Shown: positions 1 through 7,770 of the stretch, piece by piece | Position numbering within the stretch: the first letter of the stretch is position 1 | Layout: each line of letters begins with the position of its first letter | Origin: Thiotrichaceae bacterium | GTDB taxonomy: Bacteria > Pseudomonadota > Gammaproteobacteria > Thiotrichales > Thiotrichaceae | NCBI GenBank assembly: GCA_027008885.1 | Contig: JALVDQ010000098.1 | Location: 1 to 14,304 of the forward strand | Reading direction: 5' to 3' | Length of the DNA: 14,304 nt | The notes under the pieces: model-generated | What the model was told of the DNA's origin: nothing | Database searches by the model: none | The model's input: the letters and a program-made list of their open reading frames with translations, nothing else | Position numbers and translations under genes: made by a program

Positions 1-494
1 TGCCACTCAGGGATGTGAGTGACACTATCACCCCTGACTTGCTCGAACAAATTATTACGATACTGGATAATGATTTGCGCTTGAAATTTGGTATAGAATC
101 ACCACATATTCTGATCTGCGGGCTAAACCCACATGCGGGTGAGGGCGGTCATCTGGGGCATGAAGAAATTGATATAATTGAGCCTGTAATTAAGCGCTTG
201 CAAAAGGCAGGATTAAATCTTAGCGGAGCATTACCAGCAGATACACTTTTTACACCAAAGTATCTTGATACAGCCGATGCGGTGTTGGCGATGTACCATG
301 ATCAGGGTTTGCCGGTTCTCAAACACGTTGGCTTTGGTCATGCAATCAATGTGACTCTGGGTCTGCCGATTATTCGTACATCTGTTGATCATGGTACGGC
401 ACTCGATTTGGCAGGTACGGGTAAAGCAAAAACCGGCAGTTTGGTGGCTGCCATAAAAACAGCAATAACCATGGTAAATAAAAAAAATGATTAA
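1..494 (+). CDS. pdxA: 4-hydroxythreonine-4-phosphate dehydrogenase PdxA, C-terminal part
   Basis: This is the 3' end of pdxA; the reading frame is open from base 3 and runs in from outside the window. PdxA oxidises 4-phosphohydroxy-L-threonine with NAD(P)+ in the cytoplasm, a step in DXP-dependent pyridoxal phosphate synthesis. The fragment keeps the family's C-terminal hallmarks: the [11 protein letters not shown] block, [11 protein letters not shown] and [13 protein letters not shown]. The histidines of the first two blocks match the family's metal ligands (H211 and H266 in E. coli). The GTG at 15 lies inside the conserved PLRDVSD stretch and is not the true start. The last 8 bases overlap dsbB. 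In many gammaproteobacteria pdxA is followed by rsmA (ksgA), so dsbB here is a different arrangement. The identification is firm; only the N-terminal half is missing. Confidence 0.96.
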   Translation, partial: PLRDVSDTITPDLLEQIITILDNDLRLKFGIESPHILICGLNPHAGEGGHLGHEEIDIIEPVIKRLQKAGLNLSGALPADTLFTPKYLDTADAVLAMYHDQGLPVLKHVGFGHAINVTLGLPIIRTSVDHGTALDLAGTGKAKTGSLVAAIKTAITMVNKKND

Positions 495-1005
495 AAAATT
501 ACACGCTGCAATGCAGGGTAAACTTTTCTGGATTAGCCTGATCTTGCTCGGTTTGGCACTGGAAGGCGTTGCTGTCTATTATCAGTATGTCTTAAATGAA
601 CCGCCATGCATATTATGTATTCATTTTAGATTGCTGCTTGTCTTGCTGATTCTGTTTTCACTGTTTGGCTTGTTCTTTAGAAAAAACAGGGCAGGGCGGC
701 TGATTGTCTCCGGCGCATTATTTCTTACCTTTGCGGGCATGTGTGAACGTGCCTATCAACTTCTGGGAACAGAAAAGGGCTTTGTTAAAGGCGAATGTGC
801 TGCAACTCTAAATTTCCCTGAGTGGATAGCCGTTGACAAATGGATGCCATCCTTTTTTGAACCCTGGACATCCTGTGGCTATACCCCCAAGTTATTTTTC
901 AATATAACCATGGCAGAAGCACTCAGTGTCTTTTCGTTTGTCATGCTTTTACTGGCAATTATGATGCTGATTGCGGGCTTGCGGCGTTCTGAACAGGAAT
1001 ATTGA
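487..1005 (+). CDS. dsbB: Disulfide bond formation protein DsbB
   Basis: DsbB is an inner-membrane quinone reductase that reoxidises DsbA, so that disulfides can form in the periplasm. The 172-residue protein has the expected four hydrophobic segments (about residues 14-33, 46-64, 70-88 and 143-163). It has both periplasmic cysteine pairs: C41-I-L-C44 after the first segment, and C104 with C130 in the second loop. These positions equal those of E. coli DsbB. R48, just after the CxxC, fits the conserved arginine implicated in quinone interaction. The ATG lies 8 bases inside pdxA and has no strong Shine-Dalgarno sequence, so expression probably depends on translational coupling to pdxA. No dsbA is visible in the window. 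Confidence 0.95.
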   Translation: MIKKLHAAMQGKLFWISLILLGLALEGVAVYYQYVLNEPPCILCIHFRLLLVLLILFSLFGLFFRKNRAGRLIVSGALFLTFAGMCERAYQLLGTEKGFVKGECAATLNFPEWIAVDKWMPSFFEPWTSCGYTPKLFFNITMAEALSVFSFVMLLLAIMMLIAGLRRSEQEY

Positions 1006-1028
1006 TTTCCCCTTGTTTTTCTGTGACT

Positions 1029-1058
1029 CTTTGAAAAAAGATTTATAGTCCCCATACT
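1029..1058 (+). promoter_or_regulatory. Candidate sigma-32-like promoter upstream of grxD
   Basis: CTTTGAAA (1029-1036) and CCCCAT (1050-1055), separated by 13 bp, resemble the heat-shock sigma consensus CTTGAAA-N-CCCCATnT. The same bases can be read as a housekeeping promoter: TTGAAA (1031-1036), a 16-bp spacer and CATACT (1053-1058). Either way, transcription would start roughly 30 bases before the grxD ATG. The sigma-32 reading is an inference from the CCCCAT block, and the last consensus T is not matched. Confidence 0.5.
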
Positions 1059-1094
1059 ACACGACCTGTAACAAATAAAAGCGAGAGATATATC

Positions 1095-1448
1095 ATGGAT
1101 GTAATGGATAGAATTGACGATGCAGTAAAAAGCAACCCGGTTGTTATTTTTATGAAAGGAACACCACAACTGCCCCAGTGTGGGTTTTCAAGTCGCGCCG
1201 CACAGGCACTCATGGGGTGTGGCGAAGAATTTGCCTATGTCAACGTCCTCACCGATCCGGAAATTTTTGAAAATTTGCCACGTTACGCAAACTGGCCGAC
1301 ATTCCCGCAAATATACATAAATGGCGAATTAATTGGCGGTTGTGACATCACACTAGAGATGTTTGAAAAAGGCGAACTTCAAAAAATGGTTAAAGAAGCA
1401 AAAGCAGCAGATAAAGCAGATGAAAGCAAGGAAGATGCTGAATCATAG
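1095..1448 (+). CDS. grxD: Monothiol glutaredoxin Grx4 (CGFS type)
   Basis: This is a cytoplasmic monothiol glutaredoxin of the Grx4/Grx5 class, which binds a bridging [2Fe-2S] cluster with glutathione and passes clusters to acceptor proteins, often with BolA partners. The 117-residue protein has the CGFS active site (C29-G30-F31-S32), K21 before it, the cis-proline block T69-F70-P71 and the glutathione-contacting G81-G82-C83-D84. The charged tail after about residue 100 (repeats of A, K, D and E) is slightly longer than in many homologues. The ATG at 1095 follows GAGAG (1083-1087); a second ATG at codon 4 is possible but gives a shorter N-terminus. The gene stands alone between its own promoter candidate and a strong terminator. 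Confidence 0.95.
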   Translation: MDVMDRIDDAVKSNPVVIFMKGTPQLPQCGFSSRAAQALMGCGEEFAYVNVLTDPEIFENLPRYANWPTFPQIYINGELIGGCDITLEMFEKGELQKMVKEAKAADKADESKEDAES

Positions 1449-1492
1449 GATTTGAGAAACAGACGTAACACAGGAATATTTTCAGTGTCTAC

Positions 1493-1526
1493 AAAGCCGT
1501 AAATCATATTTGATTTACGGCTTTTT
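1493..1526 (+). terminator. Rho-independent terminator after grxD
   Basis: A perfect 14-bp stem (1493-1506 pairing with 1511-1524, AAAGCCGTAAATCA) closes a 4-base TATT loop and ends in a run of five T (1522-1526). It lies 45 bases after the grxD stop codon and should end that transcript. The A-run at its 5' side would also allow termination from the opposite strand. Confidence 0.88.
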
Positions 1527-1874
1527 GCGTTTCGGGAATAATTAAATCATCGGGTCATAAACAATCGGGGTCAGAGTAAAATTAATTGTGATTTATTTTG
1601 CTCTGACCCCGATTATTTATTCAGACTACACCAAACCTACCCTACGATCGTATACACATTATCTCCAATTTACTTTTTTCAGCCGTGCAGAGCCATGTAG
1701 CATAGCTATGCTCTTTTAAATCATGTATTATTGCGCGCTTAAATTTAACCTGAATCTGTGTGATTACTATCTACGGCTATTACGGCATGGTTACAGTGGT
1801 TTAAAATACCTGCTTGAGCTGGGTGGTATTGAAATCACGGATTTAAGATTTAATAAATTAAAAAAAGAGACATT
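1527..1874. other. Intergenic region grxD-ppiD, no gene
   Basis: These 348 bases hold the GGGGTCAGAG palindrome (1563-1614) and a second small inverted repeat, AGAGC (1689-1693) with GCTCT (1710-1714), which contains the 14-bp palindrome AGCATAGCTATGCT (1699-1712) and runs into TTTT. They also hold the leader of ppiD. A weak promoter candidate, TTGAAA (about 1831) followed 16 bp later by TAATAA, lies just ahead of the ppiD ribosome site. No tRNA cloverleaf was found, although tRNA or hupB genes often precede ppiD in related bacteria. An open frame from 1723 that overlaps the start of ppiD has no family resemblance. Confidence 0.7.
1563..1614. repeat. 52-bp REP-like palindrome with GGGGTCAGAG core
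   Basis: Two 24-base arms (1563-1586 and 1591-1614) around a TGTG loop form an almost perfect hairpin: 22 Watson-Crick pairs, one G-U pair and one T-T mismatch. The tips are AATCGGGGTCAGAG and CTCTGACCCCGATT. This type of sequence is known beside RAYT (Y1) transposases in many gammaproteobacteria. A RAYT remnant and related CTGACCCC motifs occur in this same window near 9130-9432 and 10032. It carries no gene. Confidence 0.8.
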
Positions 1875-3791
1875 ATGCTTCAAGAAATTCATGACAAGGC
1901 TAAAGGCTGGATTGCTTATGTAATCGTAGGTTTTATTGCGATACCTTTTACATTATTTGGAATTAGTTCCTATTTGGGGGGGAGTAACTCACTGGTTGCT
2001 GCTACTGTGAATGGTGAGGATATTCCTGTTCAGCAGGTGCAAAATGATGTACTGCAACAGCGTCAGAGATTAACACAGATGTTTGGCGGGAAGTTGCCAC
2101 CGGGATTTAGCGATGAAACCATAAAGAAGCAGGCTTTAGAGCAGATTGTAACAACTACCTTGTTACGTCAGCTTGCCAAAGAAAATGGTTTCAGGGCGAG
2201 TAATCAGGAAGTATTCAAGGTTATTGCCGAGATACCTGCCTTCCAGAAAGATGGAAAATTTGATAATGCGACCTATGAGTTGTTGTTGGCTTCACAACGA
2301 AGAACAAAGGCTGGGTTTCAGCGTGCAATAAGAGACGATATAACGAATCAGCAATTGCCTGAAGCGCTCAGGGAATCAGCATTTTTACCCATTGCCGAAG
2401 TCAAGCGCCTGGCGATGTTGCAAAACCAGACGCGTGATTTTGAAACCTATACGATAAAAAAAGATGCCTTCAAGTCAGAGGTGAAAGTCACGGATGAAGA
2501 AAAGAAAGCATATTACGACAAGAATCTTTCCCGTTTTATGACGCTGGATAAAGTCAAACTCAGTTATATTGAATTAAATCAGTCAGACCTGGCGAAGGAT
2601 GTTGATGTTACAGAAGATGCGCTAAAAGCCTATTATGATGAGAATGCTGACCGTTATATTGTGCCCGGTCAGCGTAAAGTAGCACACATTCTGGTAAAAC
2701 CTGATTATGAAAAAGATGGCCAGGAGGCAGAAAAGAAAGCCAAAGAAAAAGCAGATGCACTTTATAAACAAATAACAGATGGTACAAAAACCTTTGAAGA
2801 ACTTGCTGCTTCAGATTCTGATGATAAATTCTCGGCAAAAAAGTCAGGTGAAATTGGCATGATTGCCAAAGGTGATATGGGTCCTTTATTTGAAAAAGCC
2901 GCTTTTTCCCTGGAAAAAGGAAAAATTTCGTCTCCGGTAAAAACCGAAGCGGGTATTGAAATTATCAAGGTACTTGATTTAACCGAGACCAAACAGAAAA
3001 CATTTGATGAAGTCAAAGCACAGGTAGAAAAAGCTTATCGCAGTGAAAAAGCTGAAAAACTCTTTCTGGATCAGTCAGACAAACTGCAAACGCTTGCCTT
3101 TGAAAATGAAAGTAGTCTGGATGCAGCAGCAGATGCCATTGGCAAGAAAGTCCAAACTTCTGACTGGATAAGTAAAGGTGCTATTCCTGTCAAGAAGGGT
3201 CTGCTTTCTTCGCCTAAGATTCAAAAAGCGGCTTTTAGTGATGATGTGCTGAATGCAGGCAAAAACTCTGAGTTACTGGAAATCAGTCCTGATACAGTTG
3301 TTGTTGTGCGTTTGCAAGAGCACCAGCCGCCCAAACAGAAGCCATTTGCAGATGTTAGCGATGAAATTGAAAAAATTCTCAGCAATCAGAAAATGCGCAA
3401 GTTAGTGCTTGAAAAAGGTGAGCAGGTATTAAAAGCATTAAAAGATACTGGTTCCTGGACTGCTTTAAAAACAGTCGGGGCTTCTCAGGATCAGGTGAAA
3501 AAATATCAGGGATTAAAACGCACAGATACAAAAGTCGATCGTAGTATTCTGGAAAAGGTTTTTCAAATGCAGAAACCCGAAGCGGGCAAGGAAGTATTTG
3601 GCAATGTGGTGCTGCCTGTGGGTGATTATGTGCTGATTGGTTTGTCAGCAGTAAAAGAAGGTGAAGCAAAGTTTGACAAAGAGCTTCAGGATCGCTTCAG
3701 CAGAATACTGGCAGCACGCGAGCAGGATGCCATGATGAAAGCTTTGCGCGATAGTGCAGATGTAAAACTGTTTCCGGAGAATATACAGTAA
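1875..3791 (+). CDS. ppiD: Membrane-anchored periplasmic chaperone / PPIase PpiD
   Basis: PpiD is held in the inner membrane by one N-terminal helix and acts on proteins emerging from the Sec translocon. The 638-residue length is close to E. coli PpiD. The membrane segment is about residues 12-34 (WIAYVIVGFIAIPFTLFG), after a short cytoplasmic MLQEIHDKAKG. A SurA_N-like chaperone region (about residues 45-240) begins with VNGEDIP and the tyrosine- and glutamine-rich helices typical of the family. A parvulin domain lies at about residues 262-370, from KVAHILV to IEIIKVLDL. A second helical C-terminal region follows. The ATG at 1875 has AAGAGA 4 bases upstream. It probably forms its own transcription unit. 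Whether the parvulin domain is catalytic cannot be judged; in E. coli PpiD it is not. Confidence 0.95.
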   Translation: MLQEIHDKAKGWIAYVIVGFIAIPFTLFGISSYLGGSNSLVAATVNGEDIPVQQVQNDVLQQRQRLTQMFGGKLPPGFSDETIKKQALEQIVTTTLLRQLAKENGFRASNQEVFKVIAEIPAFQKDGKFDNATYELLLASQRRTKAGFQRAIRDDITNQQLPEALRESAFLPIAEVKRLAMLQNQTRDFETYTIKKDAFKSEVKVTDEEKKAYYDKNLSRFMTLDKVKLSYIELNQSDLAKDVDVTEDALKAYYDENADRYIVPGQRKVAHILVKPDYEKDGQEAEKKAKEKADALYKQITDGTKTFEELAASDSDDKFSAKKSGEIGMIAKGDMGPLFEKAAFSLEKGKISSPVKTEAGIEIIKVLDLTETKQKTFDEVKAQVEKAYRSEKAEKLFLDQSDKLQTLAFENESSLDAAADAIGKKVQTSDWISKGAIPVKKGLLSSPKIQKAAFSDDVLNAGKNSELLEISPDTVVVVRLQEHQPPKQKPFADVSDEIEKILSNQKMRKLVLEKGEQVLKALKDTGSWTALKTVGASQDQVKKYQGLKRTDTKVDRSILEKVFQMQKPEAGKEVFGNVVLPVGDYVLIGLSAVKEGEAKFDKELQDRFSRILAAREQDAMMKALRDSADVKLFPENIQ

Positions 3792-3817
3792 AGGTTAGTG
3801 ATTAGATCGAGTTAAAT

Positions 3818-3841
3818 ACCCATCCCCCCCTTTTTTTATAC
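3818..3841. repeat. Homopolymer element ACCCATC7T7ATAC, copy 1
   Basis: ACCCAT followed by seven C, seven T and ATAC. The same order recurs at 7873-7896 with eight C and six T. After this copy, GGGAATGG (about 3848-3855) can pair with CCATCCC to close an imperfect hairpin. It lies 27 bases after the ppiD stop and may act as its terminator, since the T-run follows the C-run. Two copies in non-coding DNA suggest a dispersed repeat. Confidence 0.6.
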
Positions 3842-3877
3842 TTTTTTGGGAATGGCTTGAAGACTGGTGTTTTGCAG

Positions 3878-3939
3878 GTCGGGTTAGCCTGAGCGTAACC
3901 CCGACAAGATCATGGCACACCGTTCCGGGCTATGCCGGA
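3878..3939. repeat. REP-like hairpins before mtaB
   Basis: GTCGGGTTA (3878-3886) pairs with TAACCCCGAC (3896-3905) with one bulged base. A second small stem, TCCGG/CCGGA (3924-3928 with 3935-3939), follows around a GCTATG loop. GTCGGGTTA palindromes are common extragenic repeats in gammaproteobacteria. The pair fills the ppiD-mtaB gap, and no clear mtaB promoter or Shine-Dalgarno sequence was seen there. Confidence 0.6.
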
Positions 3940-3960
3940 TACCCTGTCTGTTTATCAAAT

Positions 3961-5265
3961 ATGAAAATTTATTTAAAGGCACTCGGTTGTCGTCTCAATG
4001 AAGCAGAGCTGGAACAATGGTCGCATGACTTTACTACAGAAGGTCATCAAATCGTTGCTGATGGAATGGATGCCGATGTGGTGGTATTGAATACCTGTGC
4101 GGTTACCACCGAAGCTGGCAAAAAATCACGCAAGTTAATCAATCGGTTATACCGTGAAAATCCACAGTCAAAGCTTGTTGTCAGTGGCTGTTACGCAACC
4201 CTGGAAGCGCAGGATGTGGCACAACGACTGGGGGTTGACCTGGTAGTCGATAACCAGCAAAAAGATCTGCTTGCACGGCGTGTGATGGATGAATTTGCAG
4301 CCAATACAATGCCTTTAGTGGCAATGAATCCTGAAGAATCATCCCTTTTTTTGCGTGGAAAACAACGTGCTTTTATCAAGATACAGGATGGCTGCCGTTA
4401 TCGCTGCACCTTTTGTATCGTCACCGTCGCCAGGGGAGAAGAACGTAGCCGCAGCATTCAGGATATTGTTGCCGAGGTCAACCGCTTGCAACAACAGGGC
4501 ATACAGGAGATTGTGCTAACCGGAGTGCATGTCGGTGGTTATGGTAGCGATCTGGATACATCCCTGTATCAACTGGTCAGTACCTTATTGCAAGAAACAG
4601 ATATGCCGCGCATTCGTTTTGCTTCGGTAGAACCCTGGGATTTGCCTGCTGATTTTTTTGCCTTGTTTGAAAATCCCCGGCTTATGCCTCATATGCACCT
4701 GCCACTGCAAAGCGGGGCTGATTCAGTATTAAGACGCATGTCGCGGCGCTGCAAAACAAACGATTTTGCGAATCTGGTAAAACAGGCGCGTGAGGCTATT
4801 CCTGACTTTAATGTGACTAGCGATATTATCGTGGGTTTTCCCGGAGAAACACAGGCAGAATGGCAGCAGACCCTGGAAACAGTGGAACGCATCGGTTTTG
4901 GTCATCTACATATTTTCTCCTATTCCCGGCGTGAAGGAACCAAGGCGGCACGGCTCCCGGGGCAGGTATCGGCTGAAATTAAAAAGCAGCGTAGCCTTGA
5001 AATACACAATCTTGCCGATAAATTAAAACAGGAAATGTTGCAATCCCAGTTGGGTAAATGCGTTAAGGTGCTGTGGGAAAGCCAGAAAATGGCGAGCGAT
5101 AACCCTGCTCATGCTGGCAAGGTGATTTACACAGGTTACACACCTAATTTTTGTCGTGTTGAAACTATTGTCGATAATACGGTCTTACTGGAAAGCAAGA
5201 TAATAAAAACAAAACTTTCGGAGGTCTCTCCAGACAGAGGCATATTAAAAGGTACAGTTGTATGA
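3961..5265 (+). CDS. mtaB: tRNA t6A37 methylthiotransferase MtaB
   Basis: MtaB is a radical-SAM methylthiotransferase that converts t6A at position 37 of ANN-decoding tRNAs to ms2t6A. The 434-residue protein has the three-part layout of the family. The N-terminal UPF0004 domain carries the auxiliary [4Fe-4S] ligands C10 (ALGCRLNEAE), C46 (LNTCAVT) and C77 (VSGCYAT). The radical-SAM domain has C145-x3-C149-x2-C152 in GCRYRCTFCIV, followed by VARGEERSR. A TRAM-like region lies after about residue 365. The GCRLNEAE motif separates MtaB from MiaB (GCQMN) and RimO. The ATG at 3961 gives the standard N-terminus, but the upstream bases show no clear Shine-Dalgarno sequence. Its stop overlaps the next start as ATGA. 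Confidence 0.94.
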   Translation: MKIYLKALGCRLNEAELEQWSHDFTTEGHQIVADGMDADVVVLNTCAVTTEAGKKSRKLINRLYRENPQSKLVVSGCYATLEAQDVAQRLGVDLVVDNQQKDLLARRVMDEFAANTMPLVAMNPEESSLFLRGKQRAFIKIQDGCRYRCTFCIVTVARGEERSRSIQDIVAEVNRLQQQGIQEIVLTGVHVGGYGSDLDTSLYQLVSTLLQETDMPRIRFASVEPWDLPADFFALFENPRLMPHMHLPLQSGADSVLRRMSRRCKTNDFANLVKQAREAIPDFNVTSDIIVGFPGETQAEWQQTLETVERIGFGHLHIFSYSRREGTKAARLPGQVSAEIKKQRSLEIHNLADKLKQEMLQSQLGKCVKVLWESQKMASDNPAHAGKVIYTGYTPNFCRVETIVDNTVLLESKIIKTKLSEVSPDRGILKGTVV

Positions 5266-5858
5266 AAAATTTAATTTTCGCTTTAGTTGTTTTGATACTG
5301 CTGGGTTTAAGCGCCTGTTCGGGGTCAAATTCGCCAGAATCGGTCAGTTCTGATTTTTGGGAGGCTGTACAGGATAGAGATATGGAAAAAGCAAAGCAGC
5401 TCTCTACCTGGGATACGGTTGAATATCTGAAAATACTCAAGGCAAAAAACTTTCACCCAGAGCGTTATGAACTTGGTGACAAGATGCTGGGAGAAACGCG
5501 TGCGGAAATTGATACCACGCTGTATACCACCAGGCAGGGCAAATCTGGAGTCAAGGTTCCGGGTGTCACCGTTTTGTTAAAAACCGAACAGGGTTGGCGT
5601 GTTGATGTTAAAAAAACACTGGCTTCAGTCATAAAATACTCGGTCAATAATGTATTTGAGCAGATTAATGGACTGATGAAAGAAGGTATAAAAGAGATTG
5701 ACAAAACACTTTCCGAATCCATGAATGAGCTTGGCAAGGTGCTGGAGGAAAGCACAGAGGAGCTAAAAAAGGAACTGGGACGACCAATTTTTCCACATAA
5801 GGATAAAAAACTGCCAGCACCCGAGACAAAAACCGAGCCAGAAGCTCAGCAGATATGA
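5262..5858 (+). CDS. Predicted lipoprotein with C-terminal helical region, coupled to mtaB
   Basis: A 198-residue predicted lipoprotein: a hydrophobic signal ends in the lipobox L16-S17-A18-C19, with SGSN following. Residues about 25-50 (SSDFWEAVQDRDMEKAKQLS) and the strands up to about residue 117 resemble the small cone-shaped fold of DUF4878/NTF2-like lipoproteins that begin with F-W-x-A-x-x-x-x-D; this is a weak likeness. Residues about 128-170 form a long amphipathic helix rich in E, K and L (VFEQINGLMKEGIKEID onward), possibly a coiled coil. A proline- and glutamate-rich tail ends the protein. The ATG overlaps the mtaB stop (ATGA) and has AAAAGG 9 bases upstream, so it is co-translated with mtaB. 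No functional link between the two is known to me. Confidence 0.82.
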   Translation: MKNLIFALVVLILLGLSACSGSNSPESVSSDFWEAVQDRDMEKAKQLSTWDTVEYLKILKAKNFHPERYELGDKMLGETRAEIDTTLYTTRQGKSGVKVPGVTVLLKTEQGWRVDVKKTLASVIKYSVNNVFEQINGLMKEGIKEIDKTLSESMNELGKVLEESTEELKKELGRPIFPHKDKKLPAPETKTEPEAQQI

Positions 5859-5863
5859 TTATC

Positions 5864-5923
5864 CAGGAGCCTGTCTGAGAACTGGGGTTTGCAGTCAATT
5901 TCCGGTTCCTGGACAGGTTCCTG
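5864..5923. repeat. Inverted repeat between convergent genes (GAACCTGTC family, copy 1)
   Basis: The 19-base arms at about 5864-5882 and 5905-5923 (CAGGAGCCTGTC against GACAGGTTCCTG) are complementary except for about four positions. They lie exactly between the lipoprotein gene stop and the stop of the minus-strand hydrolase gene, so the hairpin may terminate both. The core AACCTGTC recurs in the inverted repeat at 7771-7857. Confidence 0.6.
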
Positions 5924-6874
5924 TTACGGCTGGAACTGATCCAGATCATTAGGAAAGAGTATTTTTCCCTGATACTTTTTCTGTATTAGCTGCAAGGTTT
6001 GTTTTTTCACAGAAAGACTGCGTTTCATCAAGTGGGTCAAGAGCAATAACTTCACATTTGCCTTGCCAGCCATGCTGCCAATATAGGAAGGTGTCATGTG
6101 CAACAAGGCGGGAATGCCTGTTGCGTCCTCAGGAATGGCATTGTGTGCTACCAGAATATCTGCATTCTTCGCCAGAGCAGGCATGGCACCAAATTTGCCA
6201 CTCATGTCGCCCGTAAAAGCGAGCGAGCAACCTGCCAGCTCCACGCGGTAACCCTGTGATGGAAAAGGACCGTGGTGGGTTGAAACCGTTTTTACTTTAA
6301 TCCCGTGCTGATTGTAAATTGTCCTGATTTGCAAATCCCTGGATGACCATTTGATATTTTGACTTTTGATTTTGTAGGCACTTCGCGCAGTTGCATCTGC
6401 AAAGTCTCCCAGATACGGGTAGAGACCGCCTTTGGAACCGATAGAACGCTCAACAAACTGCTTCATTGAGGCAACATATTTTGTGCCTGTTGGACCGATG
6501 AGCTGTAAATCTTTGCTGCGATCAGTAAAAAAAGCACCCTTGATATAGGTGGGGAAATCGGCACTGTGATCCACATGAAAATGGCTGAAAAGCATCAGCT
6601 CAACATCGCTAAAGTCCGCTTTGGACTGTTCAAAACGCTGTAAACTTCCCGGTCCGGCATCCACAATGACGCGCGCCTTGTTGTCCAGCCAGATCAGATA
6701 GCTGGTGGATGCCTGTCCATCGAGTATCTCTGGACCACGGGTTCCCAGCATTTGCAGCCTTACTCGCTGTGACTGACAGGAAGAGGGGGTGACTTGCCCA
6801 CTGAGTTGCGCGCTAACAGCATTGTTTGCATAAAGGCAGGCAAGCAGGGCAAAAGAAATAAATACAATTTTCAT
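5924..6874 (-). CDS. Exported metallo-beta-lactamase-fold hydrolase
   Basis: A zinc-dependent hydrolase of the metallo-beta-lactamase superfamily, in the RNase Z/arylsulfatase-like branch. Numbering here is from the in-frame TTG at 6886, four codons upstream. The H-x-H-x-D-H motif is HFHVDH (H102, H104, D106, H107). Further likely ligands are H204 or H205 (STHHGP), D227 (AFTGDMSG) and H285 (LLLTHLM). An N-terminal signal (KIVFISFALLACLYANNAVSA) points to export, with cleavage likely after VSA; a lipobox-like LLAC at 14-17 is an alternative. The substrate is unknown. The ATG at 6874 is preferred over the TTG because it has a GAGA ribosome site and gives a standard signal peptide. It is divergent from the esterase gene at 6950 with a 75-base gap, so the two may share a control region. 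Confidence 0.88.
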   Translation of the reverse strand: MKIVFISFALLACLYANNAVSAQLSGQVTPSSCQSQRVRLQMLGTRGPEILDGQASTSYLIWLDNKARVIVDAGPGSLQRFEQSKADFSDVELMLFSHFHVDHSADFPTYIKGAFFTDRSKDLQLIGPTGTKYVASMKQFVERSIGSKGGLYPYLGDFADATARSAYKIKSQNIKWSSRDLQIRTIYNQHGIKVKTVSTHHGPFPSQGYRVELAGCSLAFTGDMSGKFGAMPALAKNADILVAHNAIPEDATGIPALLHMTPSYIGSMAGKANVKLLLLTHLMKRSLSVKKQTLQLIQKKYQGKILFPNDLDQFQP

Positions 6875-6949
6875 TAATTTTCTCAAAATTATTGGTGTAA
6901 ATCCTATATTATTACGCTTTCAACTTAATTCTGGATGCTTTAAATACTG

Positions 6950-7765
6950 ATGCAAAAAATATCGACACAAATCTTAAAAAAACAGGCGACTGGTTTATTC
7001 GCTGTGTTACTGCTTTCTTTACTGTTTATGCAGCAGGCGCAAGCCAGGGAGCTAGTGTTTATACTGGCGGGTCAGTCGAATATGGCAGGGCAGGGCACGG
7101 CAAAAGAACTGGCTCCTGCCTATCGTAAGGCACCCAAAAATGTCAAATTTTATTATAACGGTTATATTGTTCCACTGACCCACTTTCGGCATTTTGGACC
7201 AGAAATCGGTTTTGCCCATGAGATTTCCCGACATTATCCAGGTGACACCATAAAGCTAATCAAGTTTGCCGTGGGTGGAACCACAATGTTTGCCTGGGAT
7301 CCAAACTGGAATGCTGCCAAAGCCCGTAGCACCCGCAATGCAAGTGCAGGACCCCTGTTTAAAAAACTCATAAAAACAGCCAAAATCAGCATGAAAAGCA
7401 AAAATGAAAAACTGATGGCTATTTTATGGATGCAGGGTGAAGCCGATGCCAAATATCCGGCGGCAGCAAAGCAATATGCAGGCAATCTGAGTCGCTTTGT
7501 CAACAAGCTGCGAGCTGAGCTGAAATCCCCCAATGTACCGTTTATAATGGGTACGGTTAATCCACCACAAAAGTTCTTTCCGGCTACAGCCATTGTGCAA
7601 CAGGCGCAAAAAATTGCAGCCAGAAGCATTAGAAACTTGCGCCTGGTAAGAACGAATGACCTGCCAAAGCGCAATGATCATCTGCACTACAATACACAGG
7701 GACAACTGGAACTGGGAAAACGCTTTGCCCAGGCTTTTTTAAGAACACCAATCGCGCTTAAATAA
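6950..7765 (+). CDS. Exported SGNH-type carbohydrate esterase (sialate O-acetylesterase-like)
   Basis: A 271-residue secreted esterase of the SASA/DUF303 (CE6-like) group, which removes acetyl groups from sugars. The signal peptide runs to about A32 (LLLSLLFMQQAQA). The block I signature is LAGQSNMAG with nucleophile S43. The glycine block is KFAVGGT (G109-G110). WMQGEAD (160-166) is the family's conserved block with the oxyanion-related glycine and glutamate. The catalytic D243 and H246 lie in NDHLHYNTQGQ, followed by the usual G-x-R-x-A-like GKRFAQAF. All catalytic blocks are present, so the enzyme should be active. No good Shine-Dalgarno sequence is visible before 6950; an earlier ATG (about 6935) is closed by a stop. 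The gene is divergent from the MBL hydrolase gene. The actual sugar substrate is unknown. Confidence 0.88.
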   Translation: MQKISTQILKKQATGLFAVLLLSLLFMQQAQARELVFILAGQSNMAGQGTAKELAPAYRKAPKNVKFYYNGYIVPLTHFRHFGPEIGFAHEISRHYPGDTIKLIKFAVGGTTMFAWDPNWNAAKARSTRNASAGPLFKKLIKTAKISMKSKNEKLMAILWMQGEADAKYPAAAKQYAGNLSRFVNKLRAELKSPNVPFIMGTVNPPQKFFPATAIVQQAQKIAARSIRNLRLVRTNDLPKRNDHLHYNTQGQLELGKRFAQAFLRTPIALK

Positions 7766-7770
7766 GGATA

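Noticed and set aside
879..1169. Minus-strand open frame spanning the dsbB-grxD gap
   Set aside because: It runs antisense across two well-identified genes and the grxD promoter, and has no recognisable features.
1730..1870. Possible tRNA before ppiD, as seen in some relatives
   Set aside because: No acceptor stem, anticodon loop or T-loop (GGTTCRANNCC-like) arrangement can be drawn on either strand.
1723..1923. Small 66-codon open frame ahead of ppiD
   Set aside because: It overlaps the ppiD start in another frame, has no Shine-Dalgarno sequence and its product has no recognisable pattern; the AT-rich leader explains it.
3379..3669. Minus-strand open frame in ppiD
   Set aside because: Antisense shadow of the conserved ppiD C-terminal region, with no ribosome site or family features.
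7234..7674. Long minus-strand open frame inside the esterase gene
   Set aside because: It is antisense to a gene with all catalytic motifs and correct start; the translated sequence has no domain pattern.
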